Assembly (NCBI GenBank): GCA_003993805.1
Contig: RSEF01000004.1
Coordinates: forward strand, 23,686,930 to 23,750,929
DNA: 64,000 nucleotides
Direction: 5' to 3'
Source of the DNA: Himantopus leucocephalus
Lineage: Eukaryota; Chordata; Aves; Charadriiformes; Recurvirostridae
Shown here piece by piece: positions 1 to 12,392 of the stretch. Every line of letters starts with the position of its first letter. Position 1 is the stretch's first letter. A model generated the notes under the pieces. The model was not told where the DNA came from, made no database searches, and worked only from the letters and a program-made list of their open reading frames with translations. The position numbers were made by a program, and so were the translations under genes.

Positions 1-1003
1 TAAACGTGAATAAATATTCCCTTGTAGGAAAACTTTATCACCTGATGGTACTTCAAAATGAATGACTTTTGTACCCCAGGTCACCTAGCATATAAGCCTA
101 AGGGAGGAGATTTTCCATATGGCATGGTTTTGGTTTGTTGGAAGTACAAATAATTGTAATATTAAATGGCACTGACCTTTCAGCTACAGAAGCAACAAGA
201 ACAACCGTGGCAAAGGAAAATAAGAGCAGCAGAAAGTAACTATTATTTGTAAACAATGAAAATGCTTAAGAACATTGAAAAGTTATAAGCCAATGCTGAA
301 TGATATTAAAAGCATTCAGACTGACACTTCTTTCCTTTCATTGTCCTAAAAGATTAGGTAGCATTTAGTAACAATGATATGTAAAAAATTCTATGTCTTA
401 TGTTTACGCTGGTTCACATCTGTTTCTACTGTATTATGTGCAAGTACCAAAATCCTTTCCCATAGATTTTGAATCAACATTTTCATCATTACCCGTTATT
501 CAAGCCTGTCTCCTGATCATGACATATCTTGGGTGACAAGGGCTGGAGATAACAGTTCTTGAAAACAGTTAGTATGGAACGATAGTTTCTCTTCAGTAAC
601 AGTCACTGGCTTTATATTTTGAAAACCGGACAGACCAGAAGTATATATTTGAGTGACTTAGGCCAAGCAGCTTAGACCTACCTCACTTCTAGTGGTCAGG
701 TTAGCCAGATGTTCTCAGACTAGGCTGTGATTCACATAAAACATATCGGGGCAAGGCATTCTTCATGCAGGTATTGTGTTTTTGCTAACCTTCTGTGGCT
801 TCAGGACTCAGGAGGTGAAAAATCTTGTTTTTACAGCTCCGTTTTGTCTGCTATAAAATAAGGAGTTGGATGCAGTTTTCTTAGAAATTAGCAAATTACT
901 GCAATCACCAGGGACTGTTGTGCTAAGAGGAGGCAATCACAATGTTTTCTGCCATAGATTGTTAATTTTCCATTAGTGACTGAATATGCATTGAGTCAGA
1001 TTT

Positions 1004-1024
1004 AAAAAAAAAAAAAAAAAAAAA
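1004..1024. repeat. A21 homopolymer
   Basis: This is a run of 21 A followed by GAGAG. No retrotransposed gene or LINE tail is recognisable upstream, so I treat it as simple sequence. Confidence 0.95.
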
Positions 1025-1726
1025 GAGAGTCTGCAAGGAAGAGATTGAGTCCATAGACCACAGAGTGATGTTCAAGCCTCTGATTAACTGAATCTCCAAT
1101 TATTTGCACAAAGTAAACAACTCCAACAAAAATAACTGAGCGCGCACTTACTCTCACTGCCCAAAAAGCATAGGTGTAAAGATGTTCCACTGGCATGTGG
1201 GAAGCCTATGGCTAGTCTTGAGGCTAACTTAAGCAAAGTGAGGGCTGAAAGGAGGCCTTCCATCTCCAAAAAGAGTGTCTTAATCAGTGTCTCTAGTTTC
1301 CTTACTGAAAGCACTTGACATGTCCTCTCATGCCACAACTTATGGTCAAGGATCTTCACCAGATGCTTCTTTCTCCTTACATTGCTGTATCTACTTACTC
1401 CTGAGGCCCACCTGAACTTCCATGGCTTCCATGACTCCAGTTCTTAGGAGCACAAATCTCCTCCTACACCATGCAAGGAGCTGGGGTACCTTATGTAGGT
1501 CGGTTGCAGGGGAAGGGGGAAATGGAAGTCACATGGTGCAATGTTAATGACTTTTTCAATTTAGACCTTCTCTCTCTAAGCAGGAATACCTTACTTTTAG
1601 AAAATATTTTGTATTTTTATAGCATGGTATGATCATAGACAGTAATAGTGATTACTGATGAAATAGATATAGCAAGAGGAAAAACAACTGTTCCAGCAAT
1701 AAACTATCAGAGTATTATTGTACTAA

Positions 1727-1760
1727 TCTGAATAGTATTGTATCTGAATATAGTATTGTA
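1727..1760. repeat. Short tandem duplication (16-18 bases)
   Basis: TCTGAATAGTATTGTA is followed directly by TCTGAATATAGTATTGTA, an almost identical unit with a two-base insertion. Confidence 0.8.
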
Positions 1761-2984
1761 TACATGTAAGCAGACATGGGGAAGTACCTGCTGAATAGTT
1801 TTGCACATAAAATAATTATTTCAAAATTATTTTGGATAAAACATAGAAAAAATGTATTGCATAAAACCAAAATTATTTTGCCTTTAATTTGACGCTATTT
1901 CCAAAACCTCCAGGTTATCAACACTCACTATTGTTTGCAACCTTCAACTGGATGCTAAGAAGTCACTTATAAAGAGGAGGAGTTTTAAAAAATGCATGTG
2001 TAAGAAATTACTATTTCTTTTAAGAACAATCCTTAGCTAGTCTTTGCTTTCCTTAGGAGGCTTATTTTTGTTATGCAGATGAAGTACTAATGCTGCCTGG
2101 CTTTGAAAGTCTGCAGTTATGGGCATATGCTTAAAGAAAGATGACTTTCTGAGAAGTTATTGTAACAAGAAATTCTCAGTTGTCACCATAATGGAAATGC
2201 AGTTGACAAATAGAAGCAGTTGACAACAAATCTTTGTCTTTTTTTGGCACTACATTTATAATCCTGTATTTGACAGATAAATGTAAAAAATATATATGTT
2301 TTATACATAAAATCAGCCCAAGCACTGTGTAACTCTATTCTGTAAACAATTTGGATGGAAATTTGGAAGAAAGATGGAAACTTGAACTTATCTTCCCCAT
2401 AAAAACATCACAGTTACAGTCTGACTCTGAAGAAAGAAACAGACCCCTAGAGCAAAACCATAGTCAATATATCTCCAGGAGCACACAGCAGAAAAATGCG
2501 AAGCTTGGGATAAGTATTTTGCTATTGCTCATTATCTGACTCACCTAGAAATAGTTTGGTACAAAACCAATTATAATATAAAACATATGTTTATATGCAG
2601 CTTTGTGTATAAGTTATTAGGCACCACTAGAAGTGATTCAGAAGAAAGTTCCTTTGGTGTGTGTTATTTGTGGTCTCATTTGCAAACAGCGTGCCTCATG
2701 AATAAGTCATGAAGCTGCATCACAAAGCTGTTTTGAGCATTTATTTGGTGAGATTACTTCAACTATATGCACATGCATATGTCATTGCAGGAACACTAAT
2801 ACAGCATTATGCTTACCAAAGCCAAGAGAAAAGCATACATGATAAGCAAATATAAAAATTCAAGAGTAACTATTGGAATGACAGTTTGTATTTGAATAAA
2901 GATTTTTTGACCTTTCATGTTTCTAAGCCATTAGTATTCTTTCCACCTGGATTTAGAGTGGAGTGTTCTGTCACTGTTCCTCAC

Positions 2985-5157
2985 GTGATAACATAATTTA
3001 CAGCCAGATGACCCCATTTTTCCGTTGTATGTGAAATCCCTGGCGTTGTAGATGGAATCATGGCAGGTGAGATCCCTGCCATGCTGTATGATCCTGTGAC
3101 TTCATCATACATAGGAGGTAAAAACCCGAGTCTCTTGAAGTCAAGGGAGAAATTCTGGTTGATTTCAGAGGGATCCAAACAGCAAATGACTTCACTGTTT
3201 TCTCTAGCAAAGCATACGTTGTCGGAACAGCTATGGTGGTGGTCGGGATGTGCTGAGTTGTACTTATGTTTAAGCCCATGTTCTGTCTTCACATATATTT
3301 CAGTACCTCTTCCCAATCCCTTGTTTGAATCATACACTGCCTACTTTGAGGGCGTGTCTGCAAACATATTTCTAGTTTCTCATGTAATAAAGGGTTGTAG
3401 AACCACAGCTCGTTGAAACATGACAACTGTATGGCAGCAAAGAAATTGCTATTATATCTCATGCATTATAAAGGATGCTTACCAAATTGTTTTACTTGTT
3501 GGAATGCGCATTTTAACTAAAAAATAAATTCACTAAAAGTGAAAGGTATGGAAGATCTGGACAGTACATTTCACCAATTAGGAAATTTAGAGGAAAAAGT
3601 CATTTCAGATGACCAAAGCTTTTGAGAATTTAGAGTAAATTTAACAAAGAGTTCTGGTCACAGAGAAGGAATTTTTTGTAAAAGTCTTGGGACTTTCTAT
3701 TTTAAATTTATTGAAACAATTTTTTTCACTTTGGAAATTTCATGTGTTATTTTGAAATGAATCTATATTAAAGACAGAATAGAAAAATACACAACCAAAA
3801 GTAAAACAATCTGTTCAGAATGAAATACATAGTTTCCTTTTAATTCAAACAATGTATTTTGGGTCAACCCGAAACATTTTTTTTTCTTGATATCTTTTCA
3901 TATTTCTGAGAGAAAAATGCCATGCAATTTGTTTGGATTTGTTGGATCACAGGATCATATCTTACACCTTTCCATAGGTTTCAATTGTTCATTTAAACAA
4001 AAATGTTTCCCCTGCCTTTATGATTCAGAAAGTGAATTGAAATCTGGTTATTTCTAAGAGTGATGCAGCACCTCTGGACAATACAAAAGCAATCAGCAAA
4101 ATGGGCATGTGAACGCCATGGAAACACAATTTTTCTGAACCATGAAAAATACAGCATTCTTCACAAGACTTGCAATTCTTCACAGTACCTTCATCAGTAT
4201 TTAATACTAAATCTCACATTTAAAAGGTTACCAGATATTTGTCATAGGCTACACATAGGACATCTTCAACCACTGTAAACCACGTATCTGTCCACAGACC
4301 ACATATCTGCTCTGGGACGGACATGGGCCGATTTGGTGTAGCATGAGGTCGGATGAACAATTCAGATCCTGCAAGAGAGGACTTAAATAGAAAAGACTTT
4401 CACTGGAGTGCTAGACAAATGTCTCTGTTATTGTAAAAACTGCCTTGGTATCTCAGAGGTAACTCTATTCCTGCAACACAGAAGATGGAGCAGAACTTTT
4501 TATTGTCTTTCTTCATGTTGTAAATGGTGGTTTAAGCGTTAATTGCCTGCTTTCTTCTTCCCCTAAAAAATCCTTGACTTGGTTATTGAGTTGGTTTGAC
4601 TGCAAAGAGACGTGATGGAGAGTAGACATGGCAAAGGCTCAGTAGACAATTTCGTGCCACCTTGAAGACATCAAATATAAGAAATAATAGCAAGGTCCGC
4701 ATCTATTTTCCATAACAGGTCTGTTCTGAGTTTATGTTTTACCCATTTTTGCTGCTGCAAAGTTCCTCAGAGCTCTCATAGTGTTATTTGAATAATTCCC
4801 AATAATAAATTCCCAATAATAGTGCTAAATTGGTAAAATGAGTCCAGAATGGCAGGAGTGCCACAAGGTCAATCAAAAGGCTCAATGTTTTAATCTTTTG
4901 TACAGTGCATATGAACAAGGGACTGGTTGCTGCATTTGCTATCTCTGGTCTAAGATGAAGCATTACAATTGGAAAGGAAAGCTCTACATATTTTCCCCGG
5001 TGGGAATACAGTAACTTTAAGATCAAATATGTCAGCAGATTACTCACGTTTTCACACACATTTGAAAGAGCCTTTGGTTTCTGAAGGGTCAAAACTATGC
5101 TGCAGACCGTCAGTGGTATCATACACCGTCAGTTCATTTCTTCCAGAACTCCTTTAA
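2985..5157 (-). other. Three open blocks with splice-like borders, unidentified
   Basis: On the minus strand, blocks at 5157-5048, 4368-4232 and 3340-2985 each sit between acceptor-like and donor-like sites (for example CTCTCTTGCAG at 4379-4369 and AAC|GTGAGTA at 5048). Joining them keeps one phase. The first block has an internal TGA at 5054-5052 in that frame. The middle block encodes 45 open codons (RPHATPNRPMSVPEQICG), and the last about 118 codons ending near a GTGAGG donor. Chance open frames of these sizes are expected in a window this large, so I give this low weight. It could be a decayed gene, a lncRNA or nothing. Confidence 0.12.
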
Positions 5158-8100
5158 CTTGTCACAACAAAAGCACTATTTTTCAACAGCATCTGTAGCC
5201 TTATTTTTATATTCCAATAGTCCCAGATATACAGAAATGTCACATACAATGAAGATCATGGTCCCTCCTCTGTGATTTTCTGCAGCATATTGTATTGAGA
5301 AGAGATAGCTCGTTAGTAATGACTATAAAAACTATAGCACTGGTGTTTTCCAGTTAAAGTCCAGCCCTTAGACTTTGCATGTAGTACTCTTCTGTAAACA
5401 CATATCCCTATTGCAACATCTCATAATGAACAAAATATGACTAGAATGTGTATTAGCTGATTGTTAATCAACTAACTGAATGTCAGAGATGGCTACAGAG
5501 ATGCCCAGTGAGCCCAAGAAGGCGAACAGAGGAAGGAGTCCTGTGCAGCCCTAGCTTCAGGATCATCCATGAGAGAAAATACCCATAGAGAGGCAAAAGA
5601 ACAGGGTGTATTTAGGCAGGCAGACTATAATTATCCAAAATGAACTGCAGCCAAGGAACTGGGCTGTAAGAAGGCTGCACTGCTATGAAATCTGAAAATA
5701 AACACCAGTAAATAAGAAACAAGCCTTAAGACTCTCCATAAATATTAATTCCTGCAGTTCAGTGCATTGGTCTGTGAAAAGCCTCATTTGGTTTTCTCTC
5801 TTCTTGTTATCAGTAATATGTTTTAAAAGATATTGGAGCTGTGCTGATCTCCCTTATCTCAGTATTAAATTGGTATCATTATTTTTTCACCTGTATTTCA
5901 AGCAAATGCACTTCCCATTATAGTCATTATGGTATTTATTTCTATTGCTAGCATCTTTTGGTTTTTTTGTCTATAATCTAGATACCTAAACAGGATATTC
6001 TATCCTGTTCTATTTTGCTGCTTAATTATGTTTAAGTAAGGTTTCCCTTTCCTGACTTTCCCTCACTCCTAAATTGCTTCCTTCCAAGTCAGAGGTATGT
6101 TTAATTTAACAGTTTTCATTCCCTGAATTTCCCTAGTAGTTACCCCATCCAATAAGGCTGTGCTGTTCTCTTCTTCCTCCACAGTGTTACATGAACATCA
6201 TATGTTAGGCTTAGTGCTTTGGCACCAATTAAGAGCATCGCAGAGAAACTGGAGAAATGGGAGAGGCCAGCTTTCAGTGACACTCTATTATAGAGCAATT
6301 CAAACATTTCCAGACAGAAGTAATAAAGAGTAATTCACTGGAGGCTGTCTGCAAACATGGTCTGAGCTCTGACCTCAAAGGAAAACCAGTATCATTTTTA
6401 GTGATAAAGACTGATGTGGACGGCTTTTCAGCCTTGTCCTGACCTCCACTGTAGGAGAGACACAGTTGGACAGAAGTGGGGTGCTGCAAGTCTGCCTCTT
6501 ACCAGTGGAGCCTCTTCCTTTCGGATGCTCTTCACATGTGGTGAAGCTGATAGTCCTAATGCAGAAGGGGAAACGGTGGTTACTGTGAACAGGAGCGAGA
6601 GTGTGTTGGGGCTGTGCGCTTGCTCCCCTGCTCTCCTCCTCGAACAACAATATTTGGACTTTTTCCCCTGCACTCTAAGGGGAAAGATTTTCAAAACCTG
6701 AAATATCCTGGTGAAACACAACAGAAATGCACTGAAAATCAGTTTTTCCCAGGCGTTATTTCACAGTACGCGTGAACACCTGCTATTGGAAGAAATCATG
6801 TGGGCTGCTCCATCTGGAACTGGGCAAAACGACTCAGCGCAGTGTGATCTGCTGTGCTGGTGCCGAGGTGCCAGCGCAGGGATGTCGCTGGTGCTATGGC
6901 TGGGTCTCGACACTGGCCGGTTGCCCTCTGCTGGGTACTTTCTCTGCTGGAACCTCTCACGAAGCACACCCTGCATCAAAATCAGAGGTGGTGGTGAGAC
7001 CCCAAATATTTATAGTTATTGTGAAAATGTGACTCACCATTCACATGCACATCAAGCCCGCTGGGCTACGACCCTCCTTGAAAGGGTGCTGGCAGGGGAA
7101 AGCCACAGTGTGACAGAGCACATCATGCTGAAGGCAGCTGCAGAGAGGTGAAGAAGCACTGTGGTCTAGGAGTTTGCTTTTAGAAGAAAGAAGTTTGGAC
7201 AAGGAGCTTTTGACAAACCTGGTAAAACTGTATTGACTCAGTCCCTGATCTTTTATTCTTCTCACTGCTTTATGCAGACATAAGTATTAGAAGCATGAAA
7301 GCAGCAGCTAAGCAAGGCTCCCAAGACTGTTTCTCTTAAATTAGAGAGCTTGTTTTTCATTACTTACGTTTAGATGACATTGCCATCCTATGATGGTGAA
7401 CAGAAATACTGTCAAAGCTTACCAGGTCTGAGAATTTTGGTGGAGCCTCAGCCCCTGGATTTAATGCGCAATAGTAACTTGCAGGGGATTGAGAGTCAGG
7501 TCAGGTACCTCCTAATGTAAATGCCTAGAGTTTTCCACAGATAAAATGAAGTGCAGTCACAGCAGCAGAAACAGGACTGTAGAGCTGTCACTCATGACAA
7601 GGGTTGATTTAAATGTGACACTATGAGGGTAAGCACACTTCTGGCCTCACACTTTCTAGAGAAAGTACTAATAAGAGGGGAGTTTTAAAAAAAAAAACCT
7701 AATTATTTTTCCCTTCTTGCTGCATCATTTCTTTGCTTGGAGCAGGATCTCTGTTTAACAGTAAACATGAAATGAAACGTCAGTGATCATAATATATGAT
7801 CCACAGGCACAAATTCATGCTGAGTCTCCTTTCTACTGAAAGGCAGAAGCCAGTTTGGGGCTATTTCTGCTCTGAGGTTCCTGTCCACTTCTCCAGTGGA
7901 CAAACTGCAGAAGCAGGAACCTCACTTCCAGCAGGATCAAAGGGATAACTCACTGCCAGCACTTTCTCTCGCTTTCCTTACACCGTGCAAGAGTGCTGAT
8001 CTATCACAGTATATAATCAGACTGATTCAGCTCCTGACAACATGGTGATTACTTTTGAGAAATGACTAACTGAAGCGATTTGTGGAAATATCTTACTCAG

Positions 8101-11100
8101 CAGCAGCAGTTCAGGAGCATCAAGGAGAGGGTACTATGACTGATAAGAGAAGAAACATGGTTTCAGGTTGGGGTCACAGAGAAGTGATATTTTTCTTCTG
8201 GTTCTTGCATGCTTCTTTTGCACCTACATGTTGGATGATAATTAATCTGCTGTCACACTTATCCATACCCAGGTGGAGCTGATTGGTCTAAAGACATCAA
8301 TATTAGAAAGCAGTGTAGGAGAAAAATGATGCTGTTGTCTAGAGTGACACTAGCTTACATGAAAACAAAGTTCTTTAATTTAACCTATACGTGTTCAGAA
8401 CCGTGTAGAGTATTTGCAGCTTTTTGGGGCTCAAAATAGGAACTCAAAATTTATTCCACAGAATTAAAAAGTCACAAAATAAAGCAGAAAAAGAATTTCC
8501 CTGATTGGTTACTGAGTCAGATTTTTACTATACACCTTAACTTTTCAGAAGTAGAAACTTGGATGTGTCCGTAACCTCTAGAGACAGTCCTGACCTGCTT
8601 TACCTTGCTGCGTGCTGAAGCACTTTGATCTGTTCTGCAGCACAAGAGAGGATCCCTCAAGTGCCACAGTAGCAAGAGATATCTTGTGAAAAAGCTAATT
8701 CTGTCTAGAGCTTAAGGCTTCACAATTTCATAATTTTCTATGATAAGTCATAAACGATGGACAATAGGAATGAACAATGAGAAGATTCCCCCTGTGAAGT
8801 TAATGGTAAGCAGGGGTTTAAATTCCAGTTCATAGCCACAGCCCTGGCTTTTCTTCACCACATTCCTTCCCTCAGCAATACTGGAAAGTGTTTACAGACC
8901 ACTTAACTTCACCATCTGGAGACAGAACGTGTTATGCAACGTCCAGATTTCACAATGTTTTTTATTATTGCTCTGTCTCTGCAAAATTGTTATTATGACT
9001 TTGCAATGCCAACTAAAAGGCCCACTCCTAGCAGGGTAGGAGAGAGTTCTGCTTATTTAATTTGTAGAAATGGAACTGAAACATGCCACGGTCAAAGATG
9101 GGTGAGGTGGGGCACGCGGCATCCAAAGGGGCCTAACAAATACCTCTCTGAATAACTGACAGATAGATAGAGCACAAGAGAGACAGAAAATCAAGTTACT
9201 TCAGACTAAAATGTTATTTCATGAAGGCATCACCCTGCAGTTCTCCATCAGGTAGACAGGACAGGCTCTTGAAAAATAATAAAGACTGAAGACAGCTTTT
9301 CAGTGTGAAAAATTCCAAACGTACAATTTTTCAGACACTTATCCACCAGCTCCAGACTGCATAAAATTTTCCCTGTTATTTCCTCACGTTTCCTGCTTGG
9401 TAAACCTTTCAAATGGAGAACTGCAACCTGGCTGTGAAGTGGTAAGTCATAAAATGTAATTATCTTTTAATAATCACATACATTGTAAGAAGCACAAAGG
9501 TATTTGAACAGGTGTACGAGTATTGTTATTACCTTGGCTTTCCTCATGAGAGCTGAGGGGCTGCAGAAACTGTGCAGTATGAAACGGTGAGCTGCTTTCA
9601 GCACGAGCAGTCAGTACGTGATGTGTTCCTGGGCATTTACATTTAAGAAATCACTTAGCTGATGTGTTAGAGCATTTGAAAGGACAAATGCACCCATAAA
9701 ACCAAAACTTTGAAATTTGGGAGAAGTCTGAATCTGGATTTGGATCCCTGTTTTACAGTTGATGCTCACTGAAATGCAGAGCAAAACACCAAAGCGCTTT
9801 GCCAATCTTCAGAGATAGCAGAGGGAGTAGGGTTAGAAGGCATTGGTTCCTTTGATGCAAGAAGCTTTCAGATCCAAGCTATATAGCCACCAAAGCAGTG
9901 TAAATGTTACCAGTTCAAAACTTGGCAAAATCTGTCAGGTTTTGGTTTTCATTTCAGCCTCGACATGTAGATCATATCTGAAAAGATTCTCAACTCTTGG
10001 CCAATTTTTCTATGGATACTGATCAGTGAGGGACTGATTTGTGATTGTGCTTTGAAATTTCTGTGCATTTCCATTTTATTTCTTTGCTTTTGACGTGGAA
10101 GCAGGTGAAGCCTAGGTTTTTTACCTGGATTTTGTTCAGAGGTTCTGTGGGTTTTGAGCCTGAAAGAAATGCAAAGCAGCAGTTGCATAAGCTTTTGTGA
10201 GAACTTTTACACCATTGGAAATATATCACGATTATTAACATGTAACATCTTATGTTTGTGGGAATTTTCTGGTACTGTGAATTCATAGTTTCCTTAAAAC
10301 AAGGAATTTGTTAATATTCAAATAACTTTGAAATGATTATAATTTGTAATAAACCAAGCCATATGTCTAGTTTTCCCTTGCTTCAGTAGAAATCTGGGAT
10401 CTGTCCTTTTCCACCTGGAAAGAACAAAAGCATGCTATAATGGCATTAAAAATACCACATGCTACTGACAGAAATATGTCCATAAAATGTATTTATTCTA
10501 CCTATTTAAAAAAAATGTGCTGATTACCTTTAAATAAGAAAAGAGCAACAGACTGTCGTTTATGTATTTCTTTAATGATGCATGTCCTACATCAAGAACT
10601 GATAAACCTTTTAGCATAAAGTGAGAGACAAACCTTCACTGCTTCATTAGGTGTTCTACATGCTCAGGATTCGGCAAGCATTTTCTGTATCTATGTTCTA
10701 GAGTAGACACTTATGGCAAAGGAAACAGGAGGGAAATGGATGCAGCAGACAATTACTGATGCTGACCATCTACAATTCTGTTTCTTAAAAGTGTAGGCAC
10801 TCGTGCAGGTCCAGACTGCGTATAAGTTTTGTATACTTATGGCTTTACAGAGACAGGAATTTCTCATTTAAGATTGCATCCAGGCCTTGCTATTCCCCCA
10901 GACAACTCTGTCTGCAAGATCTAAACCAGCCCCGTTCAAGAGTAAAATCTGTGCCTTTCTACTTCCCCGATGTTTTTGGTGTTCAACTCACTTTCAGTCT
11001 TCTTAGAAGACAGAGAAAGCTGCAAGCTGCACACTGAAAGCAGCATTTTGATATGAAAGGAAAGCTAAAAAACTTGAAACTAAAATGCTTGAAAAGAATA

Positions 11101-11137
11101 AAAAAAGGAGAAGAATGTAAATATTTCTCTCATACAG

Positions 11138-11574
11138 CATTACAGTTAAAGCCTCAAGTGAAACTTACCAAAGCATCTGGAAAGAATCCCAGAAATATAT
11201 GAGGGATTTTGACCAGGTTTATAATGACTAAAGTGCTTGACAGGAACTTCTACTGCGCTTTTAACACTGACAACCCAGAGGACCTTGACAATGGCCTGGA
11301 TCGAGCTGCAGTGCGAATCTGGAAAGGTGCTTATTTTGATCATCGCCACCCAGCTCTCTCCAGGCAATAGCACCACACAGTACCTCTGCAAATCCATGCC
11401 CTGCAGCTCCATGTTGACATCGACCTCCCACCCAGCCCTGAAGGACAGAGCTTGAGGAACACGGTGGGAAAGCAGCCTTGGTTGCAGCTGGGTTCCGTGG
11501 GGCTGGGGCGCGCCATCACAGGAACCTTGTGTGGGCGACCCTGGGCCCTGGTCTCAGTTTTGTCATTGACCTGA
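11138..11574 (+). pseudogene. Possible decayed coding island, unidentified
   Basis: After an acceptor-like site (TATTTCTCTCATACAG) a frame of about 30 codons (ETYQSIWKESQKYMRDFDQV) runs to 11231. A second frame, shifted by one base, continues to 11574 with a single internal TAG at 11368-11370 (preceded by CAA). That frame includes AFNTDNPEDLDNGLDRAA and VRIWKGAYFDHRHPALS. The block is richer in G+C than its surroundings. The pattern fits an old exon or retrocopy with one frameshift and one nonsense change. I cannot name a parent gene, and chance is not excluded. Confidence 0.2.
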
Positions 11575-12337
11575 CTTGGTAGCAAGCAAGTGCCTACTGA
11601 GAGTGCGGTGTCTCCGAGGCATAGACGGCCTCCTTCTGTGTCTGCACATGCATGGTATTGCTCAGCATGATGGGATTCTCATTCACTCGGCTTTCTAGGT
11701 ACTAGCAGATAATAATATTGTAATAAGATAAAATGAAACACTGATACGTAATGTAGACAAACCTTTTTTACAGGCTATATACCTAATGCTGTTTATCTAC
11801 CTTTGGAAAAAGGCTTAATTGCTAAACTAAAATGAAAATTTGTAATCTTATTATTGACGTTTTCCTCATTTTTCCGAAATCATTTACGCAATGGATTTTA
11901 TAACTGTACTGTATGAAGCTTATTTTTTTTGTCTCTTTATTCATTCATTTGCAAAAGTTAGTTGGTCATGATGAGTCATGTTCAGTGATTGGCGTGATTA
12001 AAGTAGCTCTTACTCTATGACATTTCTGATCAGTAAGTTGAATTAGTACCTTTACTGCAAAGCTTTTCTTTGATGCTATGTACTTACTCTCCCATGCTAT
12101 TACAGTGGCATTAGTAACAAAGATGATCCTGGCAGAAATCAACCTGTAAAAAGCAGCATCATGCAGCAACAAAAAACTAAGTGACCTTTCTTGATTCCAG
12201 CTAAAACAAATGTTTTCTCAATGTGGCTAGCATCAGAAAATGACCCCCTTTCACTGAGGTTAATTTCTCTTTGACGTTACACATCACTTTCTTGATTAGC
12301 TTTTAAGTAACAGTACCAGTAGCCATGATCACTGGTT

Positions 12338-12392
12338 TGGGTTTTTTTTGTTTTTTTATTTTGGGGTTTGGGTGGTGGGGTTTTTTTTTGTA
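12338..12392 (+). repeat. T/G-rich tract with clustered G-runs
   Basis: Alternating T-runs and G-runs include GGG, GGGG, GGG and GGGG within about 45 bases (GGGGTTTGGGTGGTGGGG at its 3' part). The pattern is compatible with an intramolecular G-quadruplex on the plus strand. It may equally be plain low-complexity sequence. Confidence 0.6.

Noticed and set aside
1004..1024. A21 run as tail of a retrocopy
   Set aside because: No gene or LINE sequence precedes it, and no target-site duplication is evident.
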